DNA from: Actinomycetes bacterium
Lineage (GTDB): Bacteria > Actinomycetota > Acidimicrobiia > Acidimicrobiales > Ilumatobacteraceae
NCBI GenBank assembly: GCA_025360105.1
Contig: JANYCT010000089.1
Location: 1 to 64,000 of the forward strand
DNA length: 64,000 bases
Direction: 5' to 3'
Shown here one piece after another: positions 1-8,671 of the stretch. Within the stretch, counting starts at the first letter, position 1. Each line of letters starts with the position of its first letter. The notes beneath the pieces are model-generated. The model was not told the origin of the DNA, searched no databases, and was given only the letters and a program-made list of their open reading frames with translations. The position numbers and the translations under genes are program-made.

Positions 1-2036
1 GGCAGACCCACGAACTCGGTGAACCCGCCGGTCTCCTTCTGCAGATCGCGCGTCACGAGCATGTGTCGTGCCCAACTTTGCGGGTGCTCCACCGAACCGA
101 ACATGATGGTCACGTTCGAGCCGAGCCCGATGCTGTGCGCCACACGGTGGCATTCGAGCCATTCCTCGGTGTTGATCTTGTCGGGGCACAGAATGGCGCG
201 GATCTCATCGTCGAGAATCTCGGCCGCCGTGCCCGGCAACGACGCAAGTCCGGCGTCTTTCAACCGGTGCAGGTACGTCTCCAGATTCTCGCCCAAACGC
301 CGCGCGCCCTCGGTGACCTCCAACGCTGTGAACCCGTGCACGTGCATGTCGGGTACCGCATGCTTCACGGCGCGCGTGACGTCGATGTAATAGTCGCCGT
401 CGAAGTCAGGGTGGATGCCGCCCTGCAACGTGACTTCGGTGGCGCCCATGTCCCACGCCTCGCGGGCGCGGTCGGCGATGTCGTCGAGGGTCAGCAGATA
501 CGGCGTGCCGCGCAGGTTCAGGCTGAGCTTGCCTTTCGAGAACCCGCAGAACTTGCACTTGAACGTGCACACGTTGGTGTAGTTGATGTTGCGGTTGTGT
601 ACCCATGTGACGGCGTCGCCGACGGCTTCGATACGCAGGTCATTGGCGAGCTCTGCGATGGCGTTCACCTCGGCACCTCGTGCGCGGAACAGTGCAACGA
701 TCTCGTCGAAGCCGACCTCGTGACCCAAGCGCACGCCGTCGAGGATCTCGTCGATTGCCGATCCCGGTCGGGAGCGTGCGATAGCGGCGTTGTTCAACGG
801 GATCAGCGTGGTGGGCTCCACGTTGGCACCGCTGTACCACTGCGAACTGCGGTGGCCGATCAGCACCACTTCGGCGCCATCGAGCACCACATCGGCCGCG
901 GTGACCTTCTCGGGCCACACCGAACCCGGGTCATCGCGACTCAAGCCCTCGGCATCGCTACGGTCCATCACTGCGAAGTGCAGCGCTGAGTCGAGCCATG
1001 TGTTCGGCCGATGCACGAACTCGGGATAGATCGTGAGCCTCGGGGCGAGCGCGAAACCGCGAGCTTCGGTGACCTCGCGCAGGCGATCGAGTTCCGGCCA
1101 CGGCCGTTCGGGGTTGACGTGATCAGCGGTCACAGGAGACACGCCGCCCCAGTCGTCAATGCCTGCGTCGAGCAGCACGCCGAAGTCGTCACTGAGGTTC
1201 GGTGGTGCCTGCAGATGAATCTCCGGCGGAAGAATCAGCCGCGCCGCAGCGATGCTCCACAGGAACTCTTCTGGCGGACACGGCGCGGCGTTTTGCATGC
1301 CGGTACGCAGCTTCGGCAGAAAGTTCTGCACGATCACTTCCTGCACATGACCATGGCGGGCATGTGAGGCGGCGATCGCGAGGAGTGCGTCGATGCGGTC
1401 GGATCGGTCTTCGCCGATACCCACGAGGATGCCGGTGGTGAAGGGAATACGCAGCTCGCCTGCTGCCTCCAATGTGGCCAAGCGGCGAGCGGGCACCTTG
1501 TCGGGCGCGTTGCGATGGCAGGCGAGTTCAGCGCGCAGCGTCTCGATCATCATCCCCTGGCTCGGCGATACCGGACGTAGCAGCGCAAGCTCGTCGGCGT
1601 AGAGCGCGCCGGCATTCGCATGTGGGAGCAGACCGGTTTCGTCGAGTACGAGCTTGGCCATCGCGGCTACGTAGTGAACGGTGCTGTCGTAGCCGTTGTC
1701 GCGCAGCCATGCACGAGCGACCTCGTAGCGATCTTCCGGTCGCTCGCCCAAGGTGAACAGCGCTTCGTGGCAACCCTGTCGAGCGCCCTGGCGGGCGATT
1801 TTCAGTACGTCCTCGGCCAACAGATATGGCTTTTCCAGACGTGCCGGTGGCTGGGCAAAGGTGCAGTAGCCGCATTGATCGCGGCACAGCATGGTGAGCG
1901 GGATGAACACCTTCGGCGAATAGGTGATGCGCGTTCCCTGCGCGTGATCACGCACGTCGCAAGCGCCGGCAAGCAGATCGTTCAGGGGTGCATGAATGAG
2001 TTCCGCTGCGGTGGCAGCGTCGACGAGGCGCGACAT
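1..2036 (-). CDS. fbiC: FO synthase FbiC (fused CofG/CofH), 3' end outside window
   Basis: Bifunctional radical-SAM enzyme that makes the deazaflavin chromophore FO of coenzyme F420 from tyrosine and a flavin-pathway intermediate. Two radical-SAM cysteine motifs are visible: CRDQCGYC at about residues 51-58 (CofG half) and CTFKCKFC at about 490-497 (CofH half). The reading frame stays open for 678 residues and leaves the window at base 1, so the C-terminus is missing; actinobacterial FbiC is about 850 residues. The ATG at 2036 has a purine-rich TTGGAG a few bases upstream. The shortened riboflavin synthase gene lies upstream on the same strand, which fits the metabolic link between riboflavin and F420. 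The long open frames on the opposite strand are GC-driven shadows. Confidence 0.95.
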   Translation of the reverse strand, partial: MSRLVDAATAAELIHAPLNDLLAGACDVRDHAQGTRITYSPKVFIPLTMLCRDQCGYCTFAQPPARLEKPYLLAEDVLKIARQGARQGCHEALFTLGERPEDRYEVARAWLRDNGYDSTVHYVAAMAKLVLDETGLLPHANAGALYADELALLRPVSPSQGMMIETLRAELACHRNAPDKVPARRLATLEAAGELRIPFTTGILVGIGEDRSDRIDALLAIAASHARHGHVQEVIVQNFLPKLRTGMQNAAPCPPEEFLWSIAAARLILPPEIHLQAPPNLSDDFGVLLDAGIDDWGGVSPVTADHVNPERPWPELDRLREVTEARGFALAPRLTIYPEFVHRPNTWLDSALHFAVMDRSDAEGLSRDDPGSVWPEKVTAADVVLDGAEVVLIGHRSSQWYSGANVEPTTLIPLNNAAIARSRPGSAIDEILDGVRLGHEVGFDEIVALFRARGAEVNAIAELANDLRIEAVGDAVTWVHNRNINYTNVCTFKCKFCGFSKGKLSLNLRGTPYLLTLDDIADRAREAWDMGATEVTLQGGIHPDFDGDYYIDVTRAVKHAVPDMHVHGFTALEVTEGARRLGENLETYLHRLKDAGLASLPGTAAEILDDEIRAILCPDKINTEEWLECHRVAHSIGLGSNVTIMFGSVEHPQSWARHMLVTRDLQKETGGFTEFVGL

Positions 2037-2160
2037 AGCAAAGCTCCAAGGGGTAGGAGGGGGCGACCGATGATTTGCTAGTACGCGGCGGACGCTGCGA
2101 GCCGTTGTGAGAAGTGGCCCGAGAGTCCGGTTTGCCGTGCAGGGACGACCCTACAGCGAG

Positions 2161-2535
2161 TCAGCGGCGAGACGATGGATCAGGGACAGGATCTGATCCC
2201 CGGTCGGCGCGAAATGTGGCGCGACGAGGCACGATGTGCCCACCCAAGCGTTCGCCCAACGCCATCGGCCGTTCCAGGTTCACGCGGTCACCGGGCATGA
2301 GCGTTCCGATATTCGTGCGGCCCACGGTCTCGTCACTGACATCGGTTTCCCACCAGGGGTCGCCGCGGTGGACGAGCGTGAGGCAGCAACCGTTGACCGC
2401 GATGGAGGCACCGATGTCGGAACCCTCGAGTACGGTGTGCGCGGCGATGCGCAGCCGTAGCCCGGGACCCCATTCCGTGTCGACCTGCTCGGCCGTTTGA
2501 ATGGTGCCGAGCTCCTCGACGATTCCGGTGAACAT
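2161..2535 (-). pseudogene. ribE: Riboflavin synthase alpha chain, N-terminal domain only (truncated)
   Basis: The protein opens with MFTGIVEELG, the hallmark N-terminus of riboflavin synthase, and follows the first lumazine-binding barrel (NGCCLT, then GERLGGHIV). The family continues with a second barrel to about 200 residues. Here similarity stops after GGHIV near residue 96 and about 28 unrelated residues run to a stop. No continuation of the second barrel was recognised in the other two frames before the fbiC start. The ATG at 2535 is preferred over the TTG just upstream because MFTG is the conserved start. It looks like a deletion product. A working copy must exist elsewhere, or the shortened protein has another role. 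Confidence 0.7.
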
Positions 2536-2618
2536 CAAGCGCGAGCCTAATTGGCGCGTCGATCAGTAGCGTTGCCGATGTACAAGCAGCACCCTGAGAC
2601 GAGTCGTAGAGGTATCCC

Positions 2619-3188
2619 GTGAAGTCAGAACTCGACAACATCCCCCAAACGCTCGTGGGCATCTCGTTCCACGATCAGTTTCGTGCGCAGGAGTTCATGA
2701 CCGCGACATCACGGCTGGCGTCGAAGAATCTGTTGAAGGTGCACGACGCAGTCATCGTGACGAAGAAAGACGACGGCAGCACCCATGTCGTCGAGACCAC
2801 CGATCCCTCCCCGGGGCGCGCCGCCGCATCGGGCGCAATGTGGGCCGGTCTCATCGGTCTCTTCGTTGCCGGCCCGGTGGGCTGGATCGCCGGGGGAGTG
2901 ATCGGTGCCGGTGCAGGTGCCGTCACGGCCAAGGTCGTGGATCTCGGTGTGCCCGACGAATGGGTGGCCTGGTTTCGCGAGGCTGTGCAGGTCGGAACGA
3001 CCACGGTGGTGCTGTTGCTCACCGATGTGTACATGGACGCGCTCGTCACCGAAGCCGAACGCTTCACCGGCGCTCACTTGGTGTACGCGAACATCGATGC
3101 GGTCAGCTTTGATCGCATCTCTGCGGCGCTGGGCGAATCCGCCGCGGCGACTGCCGACGCACCCGCGCCTCCTGAGACGCCCGTCTGA
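2619..3188 (+). CDS. DUF1269-type membrane protein
   Basis: A 189-residue protein with an alpha/beta N-terminal part (residues 1-65), a glycine-rich hydrophobic hairpin at about 75-110 (two short membrane segments rich in G and A), and a C-terminal domain containing TTTVVLLLTDVYMDALV. This arrangement matches the DUF1269 family of predicted inner-membrane proteins of unknown function. The start is GTG at 2619. It is divergent from ribE, with about 80 bases between the two starts, and is followed by 284 bases without a gene before pnp. No enzymatic motif is visible. Confidence 0.7.
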   Translation: MKSELDNIPQTLVGISFHDQFRAQEFMTATSRLASKNLLKVHDAVIVTKKDDGSTHVVETTDPSPGRAAASGAMWAGLIGLFVAGPVGWIAGGVIGAGAGAVTAKVVDLGVPDEWVAWFREAVQVGTTTVVLLLTDVYMDALVTEAERFTGAHLVYANIDAVSFDRISAALGESAAATADAPAPPETPV

Positions 3189-3472
3189 GCTGCGCCCCAT
3201 CACGCCGTTTTGGGCCCCACTGCTGGTAAGGTCTCGTTCTGTGCAGGTTGTTCTTGCACCAAACTAACCATCAGAGCGGACAACTGGATCGGTTGTCAGT
3301 CGCCTCTGCCGGTGCTCCCCGGACCTCACCTGATCAGCCCGCACGGACTGTGTTGATGCGGTCACGGCCTTGTGGCCATGGTTGCAGTACCGACACCGCC
3401 GACTGGGAACCGGCCTCCGCTCCAACCGTCGAGGCGTGAGATAAAACGCGCCCGATTTGAAAGGAGCTCGTC
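3189..3472 (+). promoter_or_regulatory. Non-coding leader/promoter region of pnp
   Basis: No credible gene is seen in these 284 bases. They end in AAAGGAG, 7 bases before the pnp ATG, an excellent ribosome-binding site. The rpsO gene that often precedes pnp is absent. The stretch includes a short palindrome GGCC-TTGT-GGCC near 3367-3378. Its length leaves room for a structured 5' leader; pnp leaders are autoregulatory in other bacteria, but nothing here proves this. Confidence 0.4.
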
Positions 3473-5962
3473 ATGGCTGAAGCCATCCGAGTGTCGGGTG
3501 CCGTTTCCGGTACCGACAAGACCATTTCCTTCGAGACCGGCAAACTTGCTCAGCAGAGCCAGGGTGCGGTGTTGGCCAGTATTGGCCGTACCACCGTGCT
3601 CGCCACTGCAAACGCAGCAAAAGATGTCCGTCCCGGTATGGATTTCTTCCCACTCACCGTCGATGTGGAAGAACGTGCATATGCAGCCGGCAAGATCCCG
3701 GGTTCGTTCTTCCGTCGTGAGGGCCGCCCCACCGAGGCAGCCATTCTCACGTGTCGCCTCACTGATCGCCCCTTGCGCCCGTGCTTCCCCGACGGTTTCC
3801 GCAACGAGACCCAGGTCGTACTCACCATTCTTGGTGCCGACCAGGAAAACCCGCACGACGTGCTCGCCATCAACGCTGCCTCGGCATCGTTCATGATCAG
3901 CGGCATCCCGTTCGACGGCCCCATCGGTGCCGTTCGTATCGCCTTCAGCCAGGACGGCGAATGGATTCCTCACCCCACGTATGCCGAGGGTGAAGCTGCC
4001 ACGTTCGAACTCGTCGTCGCCGGCCGCCAGCTCGACAACGGCGACGTTGCGATCATGATGGTCGAAGCCGGTGGCACCGAGAAGAGCTTTGCCTACTACG
4101 CCGACGGCGCTCCGAAGGTGGACGAAGCCGTGCTCGCCGGTGGGCTCGAAGCCTGCAAGGTGTGGATCAACGAGTCCATCAACCTGCAGCGTCAGCTCGT
4201 CGCCAGCGTCATCGCCACCAAGGGTCCGATCACGCCGCTGCAGTTCACTGCTCAGCTCGATTACGCCCCCGAGGTGCTCGACGCCGTTGCCGGCGTAGCC
4301 AACGATGCCTTGGCACATGCCATCACCATCAGCGCCAAGGCCGACCGCAATGCGGCCACCGACGCCGCTGCAGCAACCGCCATCGCGGCGTTGTGCGGCG
4401 AAGGCGCCACGTTTGCCGGTCGTGAGAAAGAAGTCAAGGAAGCCGTTCGCAGCCTCACCAAGAAGCTGGTGCGCAAGCGCATCGTCGACGAGGGCATGCG
4501 TATCGATGGTCGCGGCCCCCGCGATCTGCGCCCGCTGTCGTCGGAAGTCGGCATTCTGCCCACCGCTCATGGCACCGGCCTGTTCCAGCGTGGCGAAACC
4601 CAGGTCATGAACGTGGCCACCCTGGCCATGCCACGCATGAACCAGTTGCTCGACACGCTCGATCCCGAGACCCACAAGTACTTCTTGTTCCACTACAACA
4701 TGGCTCCGTGGGCCAACGGTGAGACCGGTCGCGTGGGTTCGCCCAAGCGTCGTGAGATCGGCCACGGTGCGCTCGCCGCTCGTGCCCTCATCCCCGTACT
4801 CCCCAGCCAGGACGAGTTCAGCTACGCGCTGCGCCTCGTTGCCGAAGTGTTGGCCTCGAACGGCTCCACGAGCATGGCTTCGGTCTGCTCGGGCAGCTTG
4901 GCCCTCATGGACGCCGGTGTGCCGATCAAGGCCCCCGTGGCCGGTATCGCGATGGGTCTGGTCTACGCCGAGGGCAAGTACACCACCCTCACCGACATCC
5001 TCGGCGCCGAAGATGCCTTCGGCGACATGGACTTCAAGGTGGCCGGTACGGCCGATGCCATCACCGCACTGCAGCTCGACACCAAGATCGACGGCATCCC
5101 CGCCGACGTGTTGATCGCAGCCCTGGCTCAGGCCAAGGAAGCACGCGATGCCATCCTCGCCAACATGAACGCCTGCCTTAGTGCGCCCCGTTCGGAGGTC
5201 TCCGAGACCGCACCGAAGATCATCTCGGTGTTCGTTCCGCTCGACAAGGTCGGCGAGATCATCGGGCCCAAGGGCAAGGTCATCAACACCATCCAGCAGG
5301 AAACCGGCGCCGACATCAACGTCGACGACGATGGCGTGCAGGGCATCGTGACCATCGGCTCGGTCGATGGCTTCCGCGTCGAAGAGGCCAAGTCTCGCAT
5401 TCTCAGCATCATCGACCCGCCCAAGGCCGATATCGGTGCTGTCTACATGGGTCGCGTCGTGAACATCACCAAGTTCGGTGCGTTCGTGAACATCCTTCCC
5501 GGCCGCGACGGCCTGCTGCACATCTCCAAGTTGGGGCGCGGCAAGCGCATCAACGCAGTGGAAGATGTGCTCACACTCGGCGACGAGATCGAAGTCCGTG
5601 TCGACGAGATCGACGACAAGGGCAAGGTCAGCCTGTCGCCGGCCGGCGATCCGCCGATGGAGTCGGGCGAGGGTGAGTCCACCGAGCGCGGCAGCGAGCG
5701 TGCACCCCGAAGTGATCGTGGCGACCGCAACGACCGCAACGATCGTGGCGATCGTGCGCCCCGCGGCAGCGGTGCGGCCAGCCCGAGTGGCAGCGGCGAC
5801 GCCAGCACCGTCACAGTGAGCTTCGAGGATGCTTTCGACGACGAGCTCCGTGGTGAGTTCGGCGATCTGGGTCCGGCCAGCGAGTCCGCCCCCACGGGCG
5901 ATCGGCCCCCGCGCCGCGATGGCGGTGCAAGTCGCGACCGCGGTCCTCGCCGTCACCGTTGA
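3473..5962 (+). CDS. pnp: Polyribonucleotide nucleotidyltransferase (PNPase)
   Basis: Phosphorolytic 3'-5' exoribonuclease; actinobacterial members were also called guanosine pentaphosphate synthetase. Two RNase PH-like domains occupy residues 1-560; the second contains GRGPRDLRPL and the SPKRREIGHG stretch. A KH domain follows at about 584-640 (VGEIIGPKGK) and an S1 domain at about 655-725 (KFGAFVNILPGRDGLLHIS). The last 100 residues form a charged RGD/RNDR-repeat tail, probably disordered and RNA-binding. The length of 829 residues is longer than the roughly 710-740 usual for the family because of this tail. The start follows AAAGGAG. The M16 peptidase gene comes next, a common neighbour of pnp in actinobacteria. 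Confidence 0.97.
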   Translation: MAEAIRVSGAVSGTDKTISFETGKLAQQSQGAVLASIGRTTVLATANAAKDVRPGMDFFPLTVDVEERAYAAGKIPGSFFRREGRPTEAAILTCRLTDRPLRPCFPDGFRNETQVVLTILGADQENPHDVLAINAASASFMISGIPFDGPIGAVRIAFSQDGEWIPHPTYAEGEAATFELVVAGRQLDNGDVAIMMVEAGGTEKSFAYYADGAPKVDEAVLAGGLEACKVWINESINLQRQLVASVIATKGPITPLQFTAQLDYAPEVLDAVAGVANDALAHAITISAKADRNAATDAAAATAIAALCGEGATFAGREKEVKEAVRSLTKKLVRKRIVDEGMRIDGRGPRDLRPLSSEVGILPTAHGTGLFQRGETQVMNVATLAMPRMNQLLDTLDPETHKYFLFHYNMAPWANGETGRVGSPKRREIGHGALAARALIPVLPSQDEFSYALRLVAEVLASNGSTSMASVCSGSLALMDAGVPIKAPVAGIAMGLVYAEGKYTTLTDILGAEDAFGDMDFKVAGTADAITALQLDTKIDGIPADVLIAALAQAKEARDAILANMNACLSAPRSEVSETAPKIISVFVPLDKVGEIIGPKGKVINTIQQETGADINVDDDGVQGIVTIGSVDGFRVEEAKSRILSIIDPPKADIGAVYMGRVVNITKFGAFVNILPGRDGLLHISKLGRGKRINAVEDVLTLGDEIEVRVDEIDDKGKVSLSPAGDPPMESGEGESTERGSERAPRSDRGDRNDRNDRGDRAPRGSGAASPSGSGDASTVTVSFEDAFDDELRGEFGDLGPASESAPTGDRPPRRDGGASRDRGPRRHR

Positions 5963-6017
5963 TCACGTGTGAAGATCGCTCGGCCAACTGCCGGGCATGA
6001 GGTAGTGAACCTGGCCG

Positions 6018-6050
6018 CTGGCCGCGCCCTCGGGTGTGGTCGGCGGCCAG
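6018..6050 (+). terminator. Possible terminator hairpin after pnp
   Basis: CTGGCCGC (6018-6025) is complementary to GCGGCCAG (6043-6050), giving an 8-bp GC-rich stem with a 17-base loop, followed shortly by ATTTTC. It lies 56 bases after the pnp stop. The loop is long and the T run short, so this is a tentative call. Confidence 0.35.
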
Positions 6051-6110
6051 AGACATTTTCGGCTCGGGTCGAAGAACAACAGGCTTGCCCGTAGGATTTT
6101 TGCATCTCCG

Positions 6111-6137
6111 CATCATCCGCATCATCCGCATCATCCG
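6111..6137 (+). repeat. Tandem repeat, three copies of CATCATCCG
   Basis: Three perfect 9-bp copies lie just upstream of the M16 peptidase gene, at the place where its start codon should be. Changes in copy number would keep the reading frame. Confidence 0.85.
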
Positions 6138-6226
6138 CAGCGAACGCACTTCGCATCACGCAACTGTCCACTGGCCTCACCGTTGCCACCGAACGTGTTC
6201 CGGGAGCGCTCTCCATCGCTGCCGGT

Positions 6227-7387
6227 GTGTGGGTGGCCGTCGGAGCGCGCGACGAACCCGAGGAGTTGTCAGGCGTTAGCCACTTCCTCGAGCACCTGTT
6301 GTTCAAGGGCACAGCCACCAAGACTGCGCGTGAGATCAGCCAGACCGTGGACCGCGTGGGAGGCGATATCAATGCATTCACTGCGAAGGAATACACCGCG
6401 TACTACTGCCGGCTCCCGGCCCGGCATCAGGCGTTGGGCGTAGCTCTGCTCGGTGAGGTGCTCACCACGCCCGCGCTGCGCGACGACGACATCGGCAACG
6501 AACGTCATGTGATCCTCGAAGAACTTGCGATGGACGACGACAGCCCCGACGATGTTGCGCACCGCGCCTTTATGCGCCATCTTTTCCCCGACCATCCGCT
6601 GGGTCGCGAGACCGCCGGCTCGGTCGACACGGTCGAATCCGTGACGCCCGATGATGTGCGCAGCTTCTTCAGTGCTCACTATCGGGCCGGTTCGTCGGTG
6701 GTTGCAATCGCTGGCCCGCTCGACCACGACGAGACGCTGCGTCAGGTCGAAGCGGCGTTCGCCGGCCTTCCCTCAGGCGATGGTCGTGTCGTACGTTCGG
6801 GTTCGGGCCCAGCCACGAGCGGCGAGATCGTCGACGACGACACCGAACAGGTGCATCTGGTGCTCGGAATGCAGGCGTTGCGCCGTGATGATGCCGACCG
6901 CGAAGTGCTCGACGTGGTCAACCACGTCTTCGGCGGCGGCTTGTCGAGCCGGTTGTTCGACGAGATTCGCGAGCGGCGCGGTCTTGCCTACAGCGTGTAC
7001 AGCGGCGCCTCGTCATATGCCGATGCCGGTGCCTTCACCATCTACGCGGGCACGCAACCAGCGCATGCGTCAGAGGTGCTCGAGCTCATCTACGAACAGC
7101 TCGATCTGTTGTTGAAAGACGGCATCACCGATGACGAACTCGAGATCGCCAAGGGCTATCTCACGGGCGCGTTCGAGCTGGGTCTCGAAGACACCGGCTC
7201 GCGCATGGCGCGCTCGGCCGGTCAGCTGATCACGATGGGAAGTGTCCGCCCGGTGGCTGAGCAGGTGGCCAGATGGGAAGCCGTACAACAGGCCGATACG
7301 CGGCGCGTGATCGAACGCATCCTGCACCAACCGCTCACGGTCGTTGCGCTGGGTCCGATCGACGCGTCTGCACTGCCGACACGTTAA
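6227..7387 (+). CDS. M16 family zinc peptidase (processing-peptidase-like); true start unclear
   Basis: Insulinase-family metallopeptidase. The inverted zinc motif HFLEH sits at residues 19-23 of this call, and the third ligand lies in the downstream LEELAMDDD stretch near residues 95-100. The C-terminal half carries the family's FGGGLSSRLFDEIRERRGLAYSV region (split by position near 6931-6999). The call starts at GTG 6227 because it is the first ATG/GTG/TTG in frame. However, recognisable family sequence begins about 26 codons earlier in the same frame (TQLSTGLTVATERVPGALS, from about 6158), and the frame is open back to a TAG at 6092. No usual start codon exists in that stretch; three copies of CATCATCCG lie there. 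Length and context are otherwise normal for the gene after pnp. Confidence 0.85.
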   Translation: MWVAVGARDEPEELSGVSHFLEHLLFKGTATKTAREISQTVDRVGGDINAFTAKEYTAYYCRLPARHQALGVALLGEVLTTPALRDDDIGNERHVILEELAMDDDSPDDVAHRAFMRHLFPDHPLGRETAGSVDTVESVTPDDVRSFFSAHYRAGSSVVAIAGPLDHDETLRQVEAAFAGLPSGDGRVVRSGSGPATSGEIVDDDTEQVHLVLGMQALRRDDADREVLDVVNHVFGGGLSSRLFDEIRERRGLAYSVYSGASSYADAGAFTIYAGTQPAHASEVLELIYEQLDLLLKDGITDDELEIAKGYLTGAFELGLEDTGSRMARSAGQLITMGSVRPVAEQVARWEAVQQADTRRVIERILHQPLTVVALGPIDASALPTR

Positions 7388-7402
7388 TCCGGCCGGCCTA
7401 CG

Positions 7403-7750
7403 TCACTCCGTGGCGGATGGTGGTGGAGGAGGGGGCGGTGGCTGCGCCGACTCTGCAGACGGAGATGGTGGTGGGGGAGGCGGTGGCGGAGCCGACTCTT
7501 CGGGCGCGGGCTCCGGTTTGTTGAGGACGTTGGCGCCCTTGGCCTCGAGCTCTTTCAACTGCGCGACCAACGCATCGATGGCCGCGTCGTCGTCGGGCAG
7601 GGTTGTGTCAGTGCGCTGCCGGTAGATGATGCGGCCGATGTCGTCGAGCAAATCGTCCACCTTGTGGTCGTCTTTGATGTCGTCGACTTTGTCCTTTGCG
7701 GCCTGGGTCAGTTGTGTGGCTTTCTCTTTTGCTTTGTCGAGGAAACTCAT
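7403..7750 (-). CDS. Small charged coiled-coil protein with proline-rich tail
   Basis: A 115-residue protein starting MSFLDKAKEKATQLTQAAKD. The first half is a highly charged amphipathic helix rich in K, D and A, followed by ALVAQLKELEAKGANV, a likely coiled coil. The C-terminus holds two runs of eight prolines separated by a short S/A/E/Q spacer. The ATG at 7750 was chosen because the frame upstream of it has no similarity of this kind and overlaps dapB. It is divergent from dapB, with 43 bases between the two ATGs. It recalls small DUF-type proteins with an N-terminal helical part in Acidimicrobiia and mycobacteria, but no function can be assigned. It converges on the M16 peptidase gene, 15 bases apart. 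Confidence 0.7.
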   Translation of the reverse strand: MSFLDKAKEKATQLTQAAKDKVDDIKDDHKVDDLLDDIGRIIYRQRTDTTLPDDDAAIDALVAQLKELEAKGANVLNKPEPAPEESAPPPPPPPPSPSAESAQPPPPPPPPSATE

Positions 7751-7793
7751 ACTCTTTGTTCTAGCGCATCCATGCGCGGCTACGTTCAGGATC

Positions 7794-8561
7794 ATGACAA
7801 TTCGGGTTGGAGTAGTTGGCGCCGGTGGGCGCATGGGCCGCACCGTGTGTGCGGCAGTGGCCGCAGATCCCGAGCTCGAACTCGTCGCCGCAGTCGACCC
7901 GAACGCCGTGGGCGAAGCGCTGCATGGTGTCATCGTTGGTGGCGAGCTCAAAGGCTTCGTCGATGCTGGGGCTCAAGTCGTGGTCGATTTCACCGTCGCA
8001 CCCGCGTCGCGCCAGACCCTGGCGTGGTTGGCGATCCACGGCATTCACGCCGTGGTGGGCACTACGGGTTTCTCCGACGAGGACCTAGCCGTCTTTCGCG
8101 ATCGCTTCAGTGGCAGCAACTGTCTGGTCGCCGCGAACTTCACGATCAGCGCGATGTTGATGATGCGCTTCGCCGAACTCGCTGCGCCGTATTTCGACAG
8201 CGCCGAGATCGTCGAGATGCATCACGATCACAAGGTCGACGCTCCGTCAGGCACTGCGGTGACCACGGCGAAACGCATGGCCGCAGCATCGGCCACCTGG
8301 GGAGCCGACCCCACCGAGCACGAGGTCTATCCCGGAGCGCGTGGCGGCGAAGGCCCAGCAGGTATTCGCGTGCACTCGTTGCGCATCAAAGGCACTCAGG
8401 CGCACCAAGAGGTCGTCCTCGGTGCACAGGGCCAGACACTCACCATCCGACAGGACAGCTACGACTCGAGCAGCTACATGCCGGGCGTGCTGCTGGCGTG
8501 CAAGCGCATCGCCGACTTCCCCGGCCTCACCGTCGGCCTCGACGGCTACCTCGATCTCTGA
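7794..8561 (+). CDS. dapB: 4-hydroxy-tetrahydrodipicolinate reductase
   Basis: NAD(P)H-dependent reductase of the diaminopimelate/lysine pathway, acting after DapA, which is also encoded here (22344). The N-terminal Rossmann motif GVVGAGGRMGR lies at about residues 6-16. The conserved HHDHKVDAPSGT motif with catalytic histidines is near residue 143. The 255-residue length is normal. The ATG at 7794 starts the family's MTIRVGVVGAGG beginning; an open frame extends further upstream but overlaps the divergent small gene. In related genomes dapB and dapA lie closer together; here about 13.8 kb separates them. Confidence 0.95.
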   Translation: MTIRVGVVGAGGRMGRTVCAAVAADPELELVAAVDPNAVGEALHGVIVGGELKGFVDAGAQVVVDFTVAPASRQTLAWLAIHGIHAVVGTTGFSDEDLAVFRDRFSGSNCLVAANFTISAMLMMRFAELAAPYFDSAEIVEMHHDHKVDAPSGTAVTTAKRMAAASATWGADPTEHEVYPGARGGEGPAGIRVHSLRIKGTQAHQEVVLGAQGQTLTIRQDSYDSSSYMPGVLLACKRIADFPGLTVGLDGYLDL

Positions 8562-8671
8562 AACCCGGTCACGGCCCCCGGCCAAGGGGCTGGCGCTCAC
8601 GGGTCGGCAGTTGTAGCGTCGTGTCACTGTCGGCGGCTGCCACAGCACTCACAGCGTATGAAGGGTGATCG

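Noticed and set aside
63-989. Open frame of 308 codons on the plus strand at the left edge
   Set aside because: Antisense shadow of fbiC, whose minus-strand frame has two radical-SAM motifs.
3362-5956. Open frame of 864 codons on the minus strand across pnp
   Set aside because: It is the mirror of pnp; high GC at third positions removes stops on the opposite strand. Its composition (runs of G, V, D, H) is not protein-like.
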